Part shown: positions 8,831 to 17,863 of the stretch, in pieces
Position numbering within the stretch: position 1 is the first letter of the stretch
Layout: each line of letters starts with the position of its first letter
DNA from: Clostridium transplantifaecale
Lineage (GTDB): Bacteria > Bacillota > Clostridia > Lachnospirales > Lachnospiraceae
NCBI RefSeq assembly: GCF_900626075.1
Contig: NZ_UYZY01000004.1
Coordinates: forward strand, 372,001 to 436,000
Reading direction: 5' to 3'
Length of the DNA stretch: 64,000 nucleotides
Position numbers and translations under genes: made by a program
The notes under the pieces: model-generated
What the model was told of the DNA's origin: nothing
The model's database searches: none
Seen by the model: the letters and a program-made list of their open reading frames with translations, nothing else

Positions 8831-9835
8831 ATGACAGATGAAATGATATATGGGGCAGAGATGGAAGAGAAAGCACAGAAAGGCGCCGAAGAAATATTGA
8901 AGGACCGCGAGAATGTGGCGGAAGCGATCGAAGAAGAGCAGAGCCGGGAAACAATGGATGACTATGCGGCGGAACTGGAAGCTTCTTTTCAAAAGGTACG
9001 GGAGGGCGATATATTAACCGGAACCGTAATCGGAGTAACCGATACTGAGGTGCTTCTTGATCTGAAATATTATGCCGAGGGAATCATTGAGAAAGAGAAT
9101 ATGAGCAATGATCCCGATTTTAACATGAAAGAAGAAATCCACGTAGGTGAAGAAATCACAGCCACAGTCATCAAGACGGACGACGGCGAAGGCAACATTG
9201 TACTCTCCAGAAAAGAAGCAAATGACAAGATGGCATGGGACAGACTGAGAACCATGCTGGAAGAGCGCACTATCGTACCGGTCAGAATCACGGAGATTGT
9301 TAACGGCGGAGCCGTAGCACAGATTGAAGGAATGAGAGGATTTATCCCGGCTTCCCGTCTGGATGCAGCTTATGTGGAGAACCTGGAAGAATGGAACGGC
9401 AGAATGGTGGACGTCACTGTTATCACTGCCGACGAAGAGCATAACAAGCTGGTTCTGTCGGGAAGAGAGGCTGCGAGAGAAAAGCTCCAGGAAGAGAAGA
9501 AGAAAAAAATCGCAAAATGCGAAGTCGGAGCAATCATGGAAGGCACCGTTGACAGCATCAAACCATACGGAGCATTTATCAGCCTTGAGAACGGACTGTC
9601 CGGCCTCGTTCATATTTCCCAGATCAGCAGCAAGAGGATTTCACATCCCGGCGCAGTGCTGAAAGAGGGCCAGACCGTAACGGTAAAAATTATATCAACA
9701 GCCGACAATAAAATCAGCCTCAGTATGAAGGCAGTGGAGCTGGGTGAGGCGCCGGATGAAGAGGTATTCAACTACCATGAGTCGGGTGAGGCTACCACGG
9801 GACTGGGAGAGCTGTTTAAGAACCTCAAATTCTAA
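8831..9835 (+). CDS. S1 RNA-binding domain protein (ribosomal protein S1-like)
   Basis: A 334-residue protein with an acidic, probably coiled-coil N-terminus (residues 1-50) and three S1 (OB-fold) repeats at about 56-127, 145-213 and 232-300. The third is the most canonical (KPYGAFISLENGLSGLVHIS). This arrangement is usual for the shortened S1 proteins of Firmicutes, which bind mRNA and may assist initiation on the 30S subunit. AAAGGAGG precedes the ATG. The alarmone synthetase gene follows after 26 bases and is probably cotranscribed. It may not be a true ribosomal subunit in this phylum. Confidence 0.9.
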   Translation: MTDEMIYGAEMEEKAQKGAEEILKDRENVAEAIEEEQSRETMDDYAAELEASFQKVREGDILTGTVIGVTDTEVLLDLKYYAEGIIEKENMSNDPDFNMKEEIHVGEEITATVIKTDDGEGNIVLSRKEANDKMAWDRLRTMLEERTIVPVRITEIVNGGAVAQIEGMRGFIPASRLDAAYVENLEEWNGRMVDVTVITADEEHNKLVLSGREAAREKLQEEKKKKIAKCEVGAIMEGTVDSIKPYGAFISLENGLSGLVHISQISSKRISHPGAVLKEGQTVTVKIISTADNKISLSMKAVELGEAPDEEVFNYHESGEATTGLGELFKNLKF

Positions 9836-9861
9836 CAGTGACTTAAAGGAGAGGGGAAAAA

Positions 9862-10566
9862 TTGAACATTCCCAAATCATATGATCAGCTTGACCAGTGG
9901 AAAACGGTCATGTTTTTGTATAATTCGGCTTTAAAAGCGATTAATACAAAGATCGAAATCTTAAATAATGAATTTATCCATATTTATAACTACAATCCCA
10001 TTGAGCACGTGAAATCCAGGCTGAAGACGCCGGAGAGTATCGTAAAGAAGTTAAAGCACGATGGCCGGGATGTGACGATCCCGAATATGATTGATTATCT
10101 CAGCGATATTGCCGGCATCCGGATTATCTGTTCCTTTACTTCAGATATCTACCTGATCGCCGATATGCTGGCCAGACAGTCGGATATTACGGTTCTCTAT
10201 ATCAAGGACTATATTAAGACCCCCAAGCCCAACGGGTATAAGAGCTATCACCTGGTAGTCACGATCCCGATTTATTTGAGTGAGGGACCGGTGGAGACAA
10301 AGGTGGAGATCCAAATCCGGACGGTTGCCATGGATTTCTGGGCGAGCCTGGAACACAAGATTTACTACAAATTCGAAGGGCACGCCCCGGATTATCTGGA
10401 GGAGGAGTTAAAAGCCTGCGCTGATATGGTCGATATGCTGGATGCCAAGATGTTCTCTCTGAATGAGGAGATTATGAAGATCAACCAGAATGAGATGGAA
10501 GCAGAGACAGCCGCGGAGGCGCAGGCGGAGCTTCTGGCTGCGGCCGCCGCAGAGAAAGAGAAGTAA
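9862..10566 (+). CDS. relQ: Small alarmone synthetase (RelQ/YjbM type)
   Basis: This 234-residue protein is a stand-alone (p)ppGpp synthetase domain without hydrolase, TGS or ACT parts. Diagnostic segments are IVKKLKHDG, YLSDIAGIRIIC, TPKPNGYKSYHLVV and VEIQIRTVAMDFWASLEHKIYYK, which hold the ATP- and GDP/GTP-binding residues. It transfers pyrophosphate to GDP or GTP to make the stringent-response alarmone. The start is a TTG at 9862, preceded by AAAGGAGAGG at good distance. The C-terminal 30 residues are Ala/Glu-rich and look disordered or coiled. It lies in a run with the S1 gene and the phosphodiesterase. Confidence 0.92.
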   Translation: MNIPKSYDQLDQWKTVMFLYNSALKAINTKIEILNNEFIHIYNYNPIEHVKSRLKTPESIVKKLKHDGRDVTIPNMIDYLSDIAGIRIICSFTSDIYLIADMLARQSDITVLYIKDYIKTPKPNGYKSYHLVVTIPIYLSEGPVETKVEIQIRTVAMDFWASLEHKIYYKFEGHAPDYLEEELKACADMVDMLDAKMFSLNEEIMKINQNEMEAETAAEAQAELLAAAAAEKEK

Positions 10567-10621
10567 GGATAAGAGCGTTCAGAAAAGAACGTGACAGAAT
10601 ACAGAAAGAAGCACGGGGAAG

Positions 10622-12439
10622 ATGAAAATAAGACGGGAATTTGAGGACACGAAGCAGATTTTGAGCATCAACAACGGAAATATTTTTCTGTTTGAGCTGG
10701 CGTTCCGTCTTTTGACTCTTCCTCTTCTGTTGCAGATTACCGGGGCGCTGGTGCGCCTTTCCCTGAAGGCGGCGGGTTACAGTTATGTGACGGTGAGCAA
10801 TTTGCAGGCATTCCTGCTGAAACCGGTCACAGTACCCGTCGTTCTTCTGATCGCGGCGGTAATTATGACGGGACTCATGATAGAAATCGGAAGTCTGACA
10901 ACGGCATTCCAGGCGGCGGCATATTCAAGGAAAATGAACGTGTACTCTGTCTTTCTGGGCGGGCTTGCGAAGACGGCCCATGAGATAAGGCGGAAGAATT
11001 GGAAACTTTTTCTGATTGTGGCCGTCCATTATATCCTGACTAATATATTTTTCATTTACAGGCTGCTGTGCCATTTAAAGCCGCTTAAATTTATCCTGCC
11101 CGGCCTGATGGGAGAGAACTGGGGCAGGCTCCTGATCGTGTTTTTCCTGGCGGCCTGTATCCTTTTATCGATTCCGACCGCGTTTATCTGCTTTGGCTGT
11201 TTGGTTGAGCAAAGGACATTCAGGGACAGCATGGAGCGGAGCAAAGAGCTTCTGAGGGGAAGGTATGTAAGGACCTCGTTTATTCTGACGGCCTGCAATT
11301 TGGCGGTTGTCGCGACGGGTATCCTTATGTACCTGTTTTCAGTTGTCATTGTGGCGGTGTTCGCGGTCCGCTTCATGGACCGGAGAGTCGAACTGGCGCT
11401 GCTGCTGGCGGCGAGGGATAAAATCGAGCTGGCAATCATCTTTATTGCCAGTATCGTGTCGGTGATCGTAAACTACGGCGCCCTGACCGTACTGTATTTC
11501 CAGTATGACAGAAAGGACAAAAAGAAGAAGCGGTGGGACTTTGATATCGACAGGCACGGAAGGGAGCGGTGGCTGAACCGGAGGAACGTACTGGGACTTT
11601 TGGCCGTTGTGACTGCGGTCAGTATGGCGACGGCGTTTGACGTGTCGAGAAACGGCAGCTTCCTGGATGAAGATCTGCTCTATGAGGTCCAGATTACGGC
11701 GCACAGAGGCAGTTCCCGGACGGCGCCGGAAAATACGATACCGGCCCTGCAGGCAGCGGTTGACGAGCTGGCGGACTATGCGGAGATTGACGTCCAGGAG
11801 ACAAAGGACGGAGTGATGGTCCTGTTTCATGACAGCACCCTGAAACGCATGGCGGGAATTGACAGGACGGTTAAGTCAATGACCTGGGAGGAGTTAAAGG
11901 ATATTGACGTGGGAACAGGATTTTCTATTCAGTATGCGGGAACGACAATCCCCACTTTGGAGGAGGTCCTGGAATTCGCGAGAGGCCATTTAAAGCTGAA
12001 TATCGAAATCAAGTATATGGGAGCCTCCTCCGGCCTTCCTGAGATGGTTGCGGAGCTCATTGAGCAGTCCGGATGGACGGAGCAGTGCGTTGTGACGTCC
12101 ACCAGCTACGGCTATTTAAAAAGAGTGAAGGAGGCGGCGCCGGATATTTACACGGGATATATTGTATCGGCGGCCTATGGGAATTACTACAGGGATGAGG
12201 CGATAGACTTTATCAGTATGCTGTCAAGCTCTGTCAACCAGAAGCTGATTAACGATGCCCATGAAAGCGGTAAAGAAGTCCATGTATGGACGGTAAACAG
12301 AAGGAGCGAGATGGAGCGGATGAAGATTCTGGGGGCGGATAACGTGATTACGGATAACCCCCTGATGGCCCGGGAAGTCCTGTACGGAGAGAAGGCGACG
12401 GAAAATCTCCTTGCGAGAATCAGGGAGATGTTAAAATAA
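10622..12439 (+). CDS. Membrane-anchored glycerophosphodiester phosphodiesterase
   Basis: This 605-residue protein has two parts. The N-terminal ~335 residues hold about seven hydrophobic segments of the glycerophosphoryl-diester-phosphodiesterase membrane domain. The C-terminal ~245 residues form a GDPD TIM barrel with the catalytic AHRGSS (His361), APENT, EIDVQETKDG, FHDSTLKR and a late ELGADN-like end (KILGADNVITDNP). It should release glycerol-3-phosphate from glycerophosphodiesters or from lipid- or teichoic-acid-derived material outside the cell. The dtd gene follows after 15 bases. Confidence 0.92.
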   Translation: MKIRREFEDTKQILSINNGNIFLFELAFRLLTLPLLLQITGALVRLSLKAAGYSYVTVSNLQAFLLKPVTVPVVLLIAAVIMTGLMIEIGSLTTAFQAAAYSRKMNVYSVFLGGLAKTAHEIRRKNWKLFLIVAVHYILTNIFFIYRLLCHLKPLKFILPGLMGENWGRLLIVFFLAACILLSIPTAFICFGCLVEQRTFRDSMERSKELLRGRYVRTSFILTACNLAVVATGILMYLFSVVIVAVFAVRFMDRRVELALLLAARDKIELAIIFIASIVSVIVNYGALTVLYFQYDRKDKKKKRWDFDIDRHGRERWLNRRNVLGLLAVVTAVSMATAFDVSRNGSFLDEDLLYEVQITAHRGSSRTAPENTIPALQAAVDELADYAEIDVQETKDGVMVLFHDSTLKRMAGIDRTVKSMTWEELKDIDVGTGFSIQYAGTTIPTLEEVLEFARGHLKLNIEIKYMGASSGLPEMVAELIEQSGWTEQCVVTSTSYGYLKRVKEAAPDIYTGYIVSAAYGNYYRDEAIDFISMLSSSVNQKLINDAHESGKEVHVWTVNRRSEMERMKILGADNVITDNPLMAREVLYGEKATENLLARIREMLK

Positions 12440-12454
12440 CAGGAGGAACTGAAG

Positions 12455-12919
12455 ATGAGAATTGTGCTTCAGAGAGTGTCAAAGGCAAGCGTATCGGTGG
12501 AAGGAAAGGTGCTGGGAGCCATAGAGGACGGTTTTCTGGTGCTTTTGGGAGTTTCCGATACGGACACGGAAGAGATTGCCGACAAGATGGTTGATAAATT
12601 ATGTAAATTGCGTATTTTTAAGGATGAAAATGGGAAGACGAATCTGTCTTTGTCCGATGTGGGCGGACAGATCCTGGTTGTAAGCCAGTTTACTCTGTAT
12701 GCGGACTGCAGCGAAGGGAACCGTCCCAGCTTTTTCAAGGCGGGAGCGCCGGAGCTGGCCAACCGCCTCTACGAACATGTGGTGGAGCGGTGCCGGAAGT
12801 ACGTGGATAAGGTGGAGCACGGCGAGTTCGGAGCTTATATGCAGGTAGAACTTTTAAACGACGGACCATTTACGATTGTCCTCGACAGTGATATGATGGT
12901 AAAGAAGAAAAAAGGATGA
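12455..12919 (+). CDS. dtd: D-aminoacyl-tRNA deacylase
   Basis: This 154-residue enzyme frees tRNAs that carry D-amino acids or, by mischarging, glycine. Both DTD signatures are visible: SQFTLYAD and, near the C-terminus, [10 protein letters not shown], which holds the cross-subunit GP motif. The length is typical. AGGAGG precedes the ATG. The stop codon overlaps an ATG of the following aminopeptidase frame, so the two are probably translationally linked. Confidence 0.96.
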   Translation: MRIVLQRVSKASVSVEGKVLGAIEDGFLVLLGVSDTDTEEIADKMVDKLCKLRIFKDENGKTNLSLSDVGGQILVVSQFTLYADCSEGNRPSFFKAGAPELANRLYEHVVERCRKYVDKVEHGEFGAYMQVELLNDGPFTIVLDSDMMVKKKKG

Positions 12920-12975
12920 CATGTATGGAAGAAGTCATGATAAAACCGATACAGAAGAAGGAGGAAAGAAAGGAA

Positions 12976-14388
12976 ATGGAACAGACAGAAAAGACAGCGG
13001 GCGAAAGAGCAAAAGAACTTCAGAAAGAACTGACATGGAAGTTCCCGAATATCGCGCAGGAGGCGCCGTCCCAGAAGGAAGAGGCGTTTGCTTACTGTGA
13101 AGGATATAAGGAATTTTTAAACTGTGCAAAAACAGAGCGTGAGTTTGTGACGGAGGCGGTGAAACGGCTGAGCGAAGCGGGCTATACTCTTTTTGAAAAA
13201 GGCAAAGCATATCAGGCAGGAGAAAAGGTATATTATGTCAACAGAAAGAAATCCCTGATTATGACTACCTTCGGACAGAAAAAGCTGGAGGAGGGCGTTC
13301 GCCTGAACGTGGCGCATATCGATTCCCCACGTCTTGATTTAAAACCGAACCCAATGTATGAGAAGACGGAGCTGGCCTATTTTAAAACACATTATTACGG
13401 AGGAATCCGCAAATACCAGTGGGCGGCAATCCCCCTTGCCATGCACGGCGTGGTAGTCAGAAAGGACGGGGAGATTGTAAACATCAGCATTGGCGAGAAT
13501 GCGGGCGATCCCGTTTTTTGCGTGACCGATCTGCTTCCCCATCTGGCGGCCGATCAGAATGAGAGAAAATTAAAGGACGGAATTAAGGGGGAAGAATTGA
13601 ATGTGATAATTGGCTCCCTTCCGTTTGCAGAGGATGAGGAGATTAAGGAGCCTGTGAAACTTCTGGCCCTTTCTATCCTGAATGAGAAGTACGGTATGAC
13701 CGAGAAGGATTTCATCCGTGCGGAGATCGAGATTGTTCCTGCCTTTAAGGCAGTGGATGTGGGACTCGACAGGAGCCTGGTGGGAGCATACGGACAGGAT
13801 GACCGCGTGTGCGCTTTCACTGCCCTTACGGCGGAACTCGCTACAGAGAATCCGGAGTACACGACGGTTACAGTGCTGGCCGATAAGGAAGAGATAGGTT
13901 CCGTAGGCAATACGGGCCTGGATTCCGATTTTGTACTCCATTATATTGAAGATCTGGCAGAAATTTCCGGCATTGACTGCAGGGAGATTTTAAGAAATTC
14001 CATCTGCCTGTCATCCGATGTCAATGCGGCTTACGACCCGACATTTTCACAGGTTTATGAGGAAAGAAACGCCTGCTTTATCAACAAGGGCTGTGTCCTG
14101 ACCAAGTATACCGGTTCAAGGGGCAAGGGCGGCAGCAACGACGCCAGCGCAGAGACAATGGCGAAGATTGTGGAAATCATGGACAGAGAGGGAGTATACT
14201 GGCAGATTGGTGAGCTGGGGGCCGTGGATGTGGGAGGCGGCGGAACCGTTGCCCTGTACGTGGCGGGCATGGATGTGGACGTAGTTGATCTGGGCGTTCC
14301 GATTCTTTCCATGCATTCTCCGTTCGAGCTGGCTTCCAAGCTGGATATCTACAATACATATAAGGCGTTCTGCGCATTTTATAAATAG
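12976..14388 (+). CDS. M18-family aminopeptidase
   Basis: A 470-residue zinc aminopeptidase of the aspartyl aminopeptidase (M18) family. Visible motifs are AHIDSPRLDLKPNP (first metal His and Asp), GAYGQDDRVCAF (bridging Asp), DKEEIGS (catalytic Glu) and a C-terminal segment ILSMHSPFE (last His). It removes N-terminal, often acidic, residues from peptides in the cytosol. The frame also opens at 12916, overlapping the dtd stop, but the ATG at 12976 sits behind GGAGG and AAAGGA sites and fits the family N-terminus better. The start is therefore uncertain by 20 residues. Confidence 0.93.
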   Translation: MEQTEKTAGERAKELQKELTWKFPNIAQEAPSQKEEAFAYCEGYKEFLNCAKTEREFVTEAVKRLSEAGYTLFEKGKAYQAGEKVYYVNRKKSLIMTTFGQKKLEEGVRLNVAHIDSPRLDLKPNPMYEKTELAYFKTHYYGGIRKYQWAAIPLAMHGVVVRKDGEIVNISIGENAGDPVFCVTDLLPHLAADQNERKLKDGIKGEELNVIIGSLPFAEDEEIKEPVKLLALSILNEKYGMTEKDFIRAEIEIVPAFKAVDVGLDRSLVGAYGQDDRVCAFTALTAELATENPEYTTVTVLADKEEIGSVGNTGLDSDFVLHYIEDLAEISGIDCREILRNSICLSSDVNAAYDPTFSQVYEERNACFINKGCVLTKYTGSRGKGGSNDASAETMAKIVEIMDREGVYWQIGELGAVDVGGGGTVALYVAGMDVDVVDLGVPILSMHSPFELASKLDIYNTYKAFCAFYK

Positions 14389-14559
14389 GATCTTTTTTTC
14401 TGGGGCCGTTTGTGGTATTATGTCTGTTATACGCATCGGCTCCAGAATGCGTTAGACGGAGTTATGCTGCCGGACACGGAGTGAACGGCAACGGATCTGC
14501 AGCTCGGATCTGCCGTCGGTATTGCAGTTGAATAAAATAAGAAAAGATGAGGTTTTTTA

Positions 14560-15672
14560 ATGAGAAAATTTTTAACAGTAGGACTTTGCGGCGCAGCGGC
14601 CCTGATGCTCTTTGCAACAGGCTGTTCAGGACAGAAGAGTGCGACAGGCACTACGGCTTCAGAGGCGGAGAGCACTGCCGCTGAGACGGAGACGGAAGAG
14701 TATGTGGCAGAGGGAAGTATTACCCTTGGAGACTATAAAGGAATTCCCGTTACGGTGACAGAGCCGGCGGTGACGGATGAAGAAGTGGACGCACAGATTC
14801 AGCAGCTGCTGAATTCCAGCGCCAAGTATGTGGAAGTGGATCGTGAAGCAAAGCTTGGCGATCAGGTCAATATCGATTACAAGGGAACGAAGGACGGAGT
14901 GGCCTTTGACGGCGGAAGCGCAGAAGGATTCGATTTAATTCTCGGTTCCAACAGTTTTATCGACGGTTTTGAGTCCGGCCTTGTGGGAGCGAAAAAGGGA
15001 GATAATGTATCCCTGAACCTGACTTTCCCGGCAGATTACAGAAGTACGGATCTGGCAGGCAAGGATGTGGTATTCGAGGTGACTGTCAATAACGTGCAGG
15101 AGAAGACGGTACCGGAGCTTACGGACGAGTTTGTGACCGAAGTGTCACCGGAGGACGGAACCGTTGAGAATCTGAAAAAGAATATGAAGGAATTTATCCT
15201 GGAGAATAAGCAGGCTCAGATTGACAATCAGAGAAATACCGATATCCTTAACGCAGCTATCGACAATTCTGAGATTATCTGCGCAACGGATGAAGTGAAT
15301 ACAAACTTTGACAACCAGGTTCAGTACTATACAAATCAGGCGGCTATGTACGGGATGGATTTTGCTACATATGCAGGGCTGATGGGAATGGACGAAGACG
15401 GATTAAAGAGTGAGCTTAAGGCGATTGCAAAGGATATGACAAAGCAGGAGATGCTTTTAAAGGAGATTGCATCCAAAGAGAATATTACAATCTCAGACGA
15501 AGACAGGGAAGCTCTTGCAAAACAGTACGGATACGACGATCTGGAAAGTTTTCTGGAGACCGCTGATAAGGAGATCGTGGATGATACGGCTCTGATGCAG
15601 AAGACACTTGATTTCCTGGTGGAGAATGCGGTTATCACAGTCGCAGACGCAGAAGAGGTTCCGGCGTCATAA
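14560..15672 (+). CDS. Trigger-factor-like FKBP peptidyl-prolyl isomerase lipoprotein
   Basis: A 370-residue lipoprotein: signal MRKFLTVGLCGAAALMLFA, lipobox ATGC at about residue 22, and an acidic linker. An FKBP-type domain (about 95-190: GDQVNIDYKGTKDGVAFDGG, then FIDGFESGLVGAKKGD) is followed by a helical C-terminal part like the trigger-factor chaperone arms. It lacks the ribosome-binding domain of trigger factor, so it probably folds exported proteins at the membrane surface, as PrsA does. The preceding gap carries two CGGATCTGC repeats that can form a hairpin, but no clear promoter. Confidence 0.9.
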   Translation: MRKFLTVGLCGAAALMLFATGCSGQKSATGTTASEAESTAAETETEEYVAEGSITLGDYKGIPVTVTEPAVTDEEVDAQIQQLLNSSAKYVEVDREAKLGDQVNIDYKGTKDGVAFDGGSAEGFDLILGSNSFIDGFESGLVGAKKGDNVSLNLTFPADYRSTDLAGKDVVFEVTVNNVQEKTVPELTDEFVTEVSPEDGTVENLKKNMKEFILENKQAQIDNQRNTDILNAAIDNSEIICATDEVNTNFDNQVQYYTNQAAMYGMDFATYAGLMGMDEDGLKSELKAIAKDMTKQEMLLKEIASKENITISDEDREALAKQYGYDDLESFLETADKEIVDDTALMQKTLDFLVENAVITVADAEEVPAS

Positions 15673-15688
15673 AAGTATAATACAAAGT

Positions 15689-15713
15689 AACAGTTCATGA
15701 TGTCTGAACTGTT
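15689..15713. repeat. Inverted repeat upstream of xpt
   Basis: AACAGTTCA (15689-15697) and TGAACTGTT (15705-15713) are exact inverted repeats around 7 bases. A GTATAATACAAA-like sequence lies on each side (15675-15686 and 15712-15722). There is no T tract, so an operator or mRNA hairpin is more likely than a terminator. The purine-riboswitch signature that often precedes xpt was not found. Confidence 0.6.
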
Positions 15714-15742
15714 ATAATACAAAAGCAGGTGGGGAATATCAT

Positions 15743-16324
15743 ATGCAGATCTTATTGGACCGAATCCGCAAAGACGGAGTAGTGAAAGCAGGCAATGTCC
15801 TGAAGGTGGACCGCTTTTTAAACCATCAGATGGATATAGGGCTCTTTAAAGAGATTGGCAAAGAATTTAAGAGACGTTTTGAAGGAACGGAGATTAATAA
15901 AATCCTTACAATTGAGGCGTCCGGTATCGGAATTGCCTGTATTGTGGCGGAATATTTCGACGTGCCGGTTGTGTTTGCAAAAAAGACGAAGACCAAGAAT
16001 ATAGCAGGGGACGTATATACCACGAAAGTGGAATCCTTCACCCACGGAACGGTTTACGACATCATCGTATCCAAAGAGTTTCTGGGAGAAGGGGACAAGG
16101 TCCTCGTGATAGACGATTTTCTGGCTAACGGAAAGGCGCTGGAAGGCCTTACGGCGTTGATTAAGGATTCCGGGGCAGAGCTGGCAGGCGCCGGGATAGT
16201 CATTGAAAAGGGATTCCAGGAAGGCGGTAAGCGTATCCGTGAGAATGGAATCCGGCTGGAATCGCTGGCTATAGTGGACAGCATGGACGATAAGACAGGA
16301 GAGATCGTGTTCAGAAATGAATAG
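15743..16324 (+). CDS. xpt: Xanthine phosphoribosyltransferase
   Basis: This 193-residue enzyme joins xanthine to PRPP to form XMP in purine salvage. The opening MQILLDRIRKDGVVKAGNVLKVDRFLNHQ and the PRPP loop VLVIDDFLANGKAL are characteristic of Xpt. The segment VPVVFAKKTKTKN lies before the loop, as in the B. subtilis enzyme. Its stop overlaps the start of the HAD phosphatase. The only regulatory structure seen upstream is the inverted repeat at 15689-15713. Confidence 0.95.
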   Translation: MQILLDRIRKDGVVKAGNVLKVDRFLNHQMDIGLFKEIGKEFKRRFEGTEINKILTIEASGIGIACIVAEYFDVPVVFAKKTKTKNIAGDVYTTKVESFTHGTVYDIIVSKEFLGEGDKVLVIDDFLANGKALEGLTALIKDSGAELAGAGIVIEKGFQEGGKRIRENGIRLESLAIVDSMDDKTGEIVFRNE

Positions 16325-17108
16325 AAAAGCGCTATTTTTTGATATTGACGGAACATTATTCAGTGAGATTACAAGGCAGGTACCGCAGAGCGCGGTACTT
16401 GCCTTAAAAAAAACCAGGCAGAGGGGAAACCTTGTGTTTATCAACACGGGCAGGACGTACTGTCAGACAGAGGGAATCAGAAGCGAGGTAGAGTTGGACG
16501 GGCTTTTATGCGGCTGCGGCACCTACATTACAGTGGGGGATAAAATTCTCTATGACAGAAGAGTTTCGGCCGAAAGGGCGTTGCGTCTAAAGGAGGATAT
16601 TATCCGCTTTGGGCTGGACGGCGTGCTGGAAGGAGTCGAGGGCTGCTATTTCAATAATGGGACATCCAGGATGCCCGTGGTGGAGCAGATGATTCGCCTT
16701 CTGAAAGCGGCGGGTGCTTATATTCCTCTGGGATGGGACGACAACTCCTATGAGATCACAAAGTTCTGCGTTGTGGCGGATGGAGAGAGCAGAAAAGAAG
16801 AATTCTTCGCCACGCTGAAGGACGAGTTTGAAGTGATAGACAGAGGCGGGGATTTCTATGAATGTATACCGGCTGGCCATTCCAAAGCGACGGCTATCGA
16901 AGCAATCCTAAAACGGTACGGGATTGCGAAGGAGGACGCCTGGGTATTCGGTGACAGCATGAATGACCTTTCCATGTTTCAGTATTCACTCAACTCGGTG
17001 CTGATGGGAAAACATGACAGCGGGCTGGAGCCTTACGCCACTTTTACGACGAAGACGGTTGAAGCGGACGGGATAGCTTATGCCCTTGAAACATTGGGGA
17101 TGCTGTAA
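16317..17108 (+). CDS. HAD-superfamily Cof-type phosphatase
   Basis: This 263-residue Cof/IIB HAD hydrolase has motif I FDIDGTLFSE (nucleophile Asp9), motif II FINTGR, a lysine in HSKATAIEAIL and motif IV VFGDSMNDLSMF. These enzymes dephosphorylate sugar phosphates, FMN or PLP-like compounds; the substrate here cannot be told. The ATG overlaps the end of xpt by 8 bases, so the two are probably one operon. Confidence 0.9.
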   Translation: MNRKALFFDIDGTLFSEITRQVPQSAVLALKKTRQRGNLVFINTGRTYCQTEGIRSEVELDGLLCGCGTYITVGDKILYDRRVSAERALRLKEDIIRFGLDGVLEGVEGCYFNNGTSRMPVVEQMIRLLKAAGAYIPLGWDDNSYEITKFCVVADGESRKEEFFATLKDEFEVIDRGGDFYECIPAGHSKATAIEAILKRYGIAKEDAWVFGDSMNDLSMFQYSLNSVLMGKHDSGLEPYATFTTKTVEADGIAYALETLGML

Positions 17109-17147
17109 GAGGGAAAAATTCAAGCAATAGACAGGGGGAGTTACAAG

Positions 17148-17801
17148 ATGAAGGAATACAAAATCAGAAAAATCAAATCTCCGGTGGAGATAGAATCCTG
17201 CGTGAAAGCAGAGATTACAGAAACTCAGTGGAACTGCAGAATGCAGCCCAGAGCCTGGGCCTATATGGGATACCAGGAGGGAAAAGGACTCCTGGTCCGT
17301 ATGGCCTGTGAGGAGACAAACCCTCACAGAGTCCATGTCTACCACAAGGGACCCGTCTGGACGGACAGCGCCCTGGAATTATTCCTGGCATTTCCCGTCC
17401 ATGAGGGAGGCGTACCGGGGGAGATTGACGGCAGGTGCCTATATCTGAACTTTGAACTCAATGCCAATGCGGCAATGTATGCCCAGTATGGCTATGGCAA
17501 AGAAAACAGGGAATTTGTACCGGACCAGATATACCGGGAAAGCCGCTGCAACGCCGTCATCGGCCGGGATGGCTGGAGGGTGGATTTTTTGATACCGGAA
17601 TGGTATCTGGAGGAACTGACGGGCAGAAAATTGGAGGAATGGCTGGCAGCAGGAGAAGGGGAAGCACGGATGCGCTGTAATTTCTACAAGATATCCGAGA
17701 GCCCAGAGATTGAGCATTATATGAGCTATTCAAGGATAGAGAGCGATGTTCCGGATTTCCATCTGCCTTCCTATTTTGCGGAGGCTGGATTTGAGAGATG
17801 A
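17148..17801 (+). CDS. Carbohydrate-binding family 9-like protein
   Basis: A 217-residue soluble protein without signal peptide. The pattern of alternating strands, with WTDSALELFLAFP, YLNFELNANAAMYAQYGYG, RDGWRVDFLIPEWYL and RCNFYKISE, matches the CBM9/DOMON-like fold often annotated as carbohydrate-binding family 9-like. Because it appears cytoplasmic, it may bind a sugar or another small ligand internally; no catalytic residues are evident. A GGGGGAG ribosome site precedes the ATG. Confidence 0.75.
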   Translation: MKEYKIRKIKSPVEIESCVKAEITETQWNCRMQPRAWAYMGYQEGKGLLVRMACEETNPHRVHVYHKGPVWTDSALELFLAFPVHEGGVPGEIDGRCLYLNFELNANAAMYAQYGYGKENREFVPDQIYRESRCNAVIGRDGWRVDFLIPEWYLEELTGRKLEEWLAAGEGEARMRCNFYKISESPEIEHYMSYSRIESDVPDFHLPSYFAEAGFER

Positions 17802-17863
17802 GAACGTCCCAAAAAAGAAAGTAGTAAATCTATTCCCGTCATGATATGATAAAGAGGGTTTAA

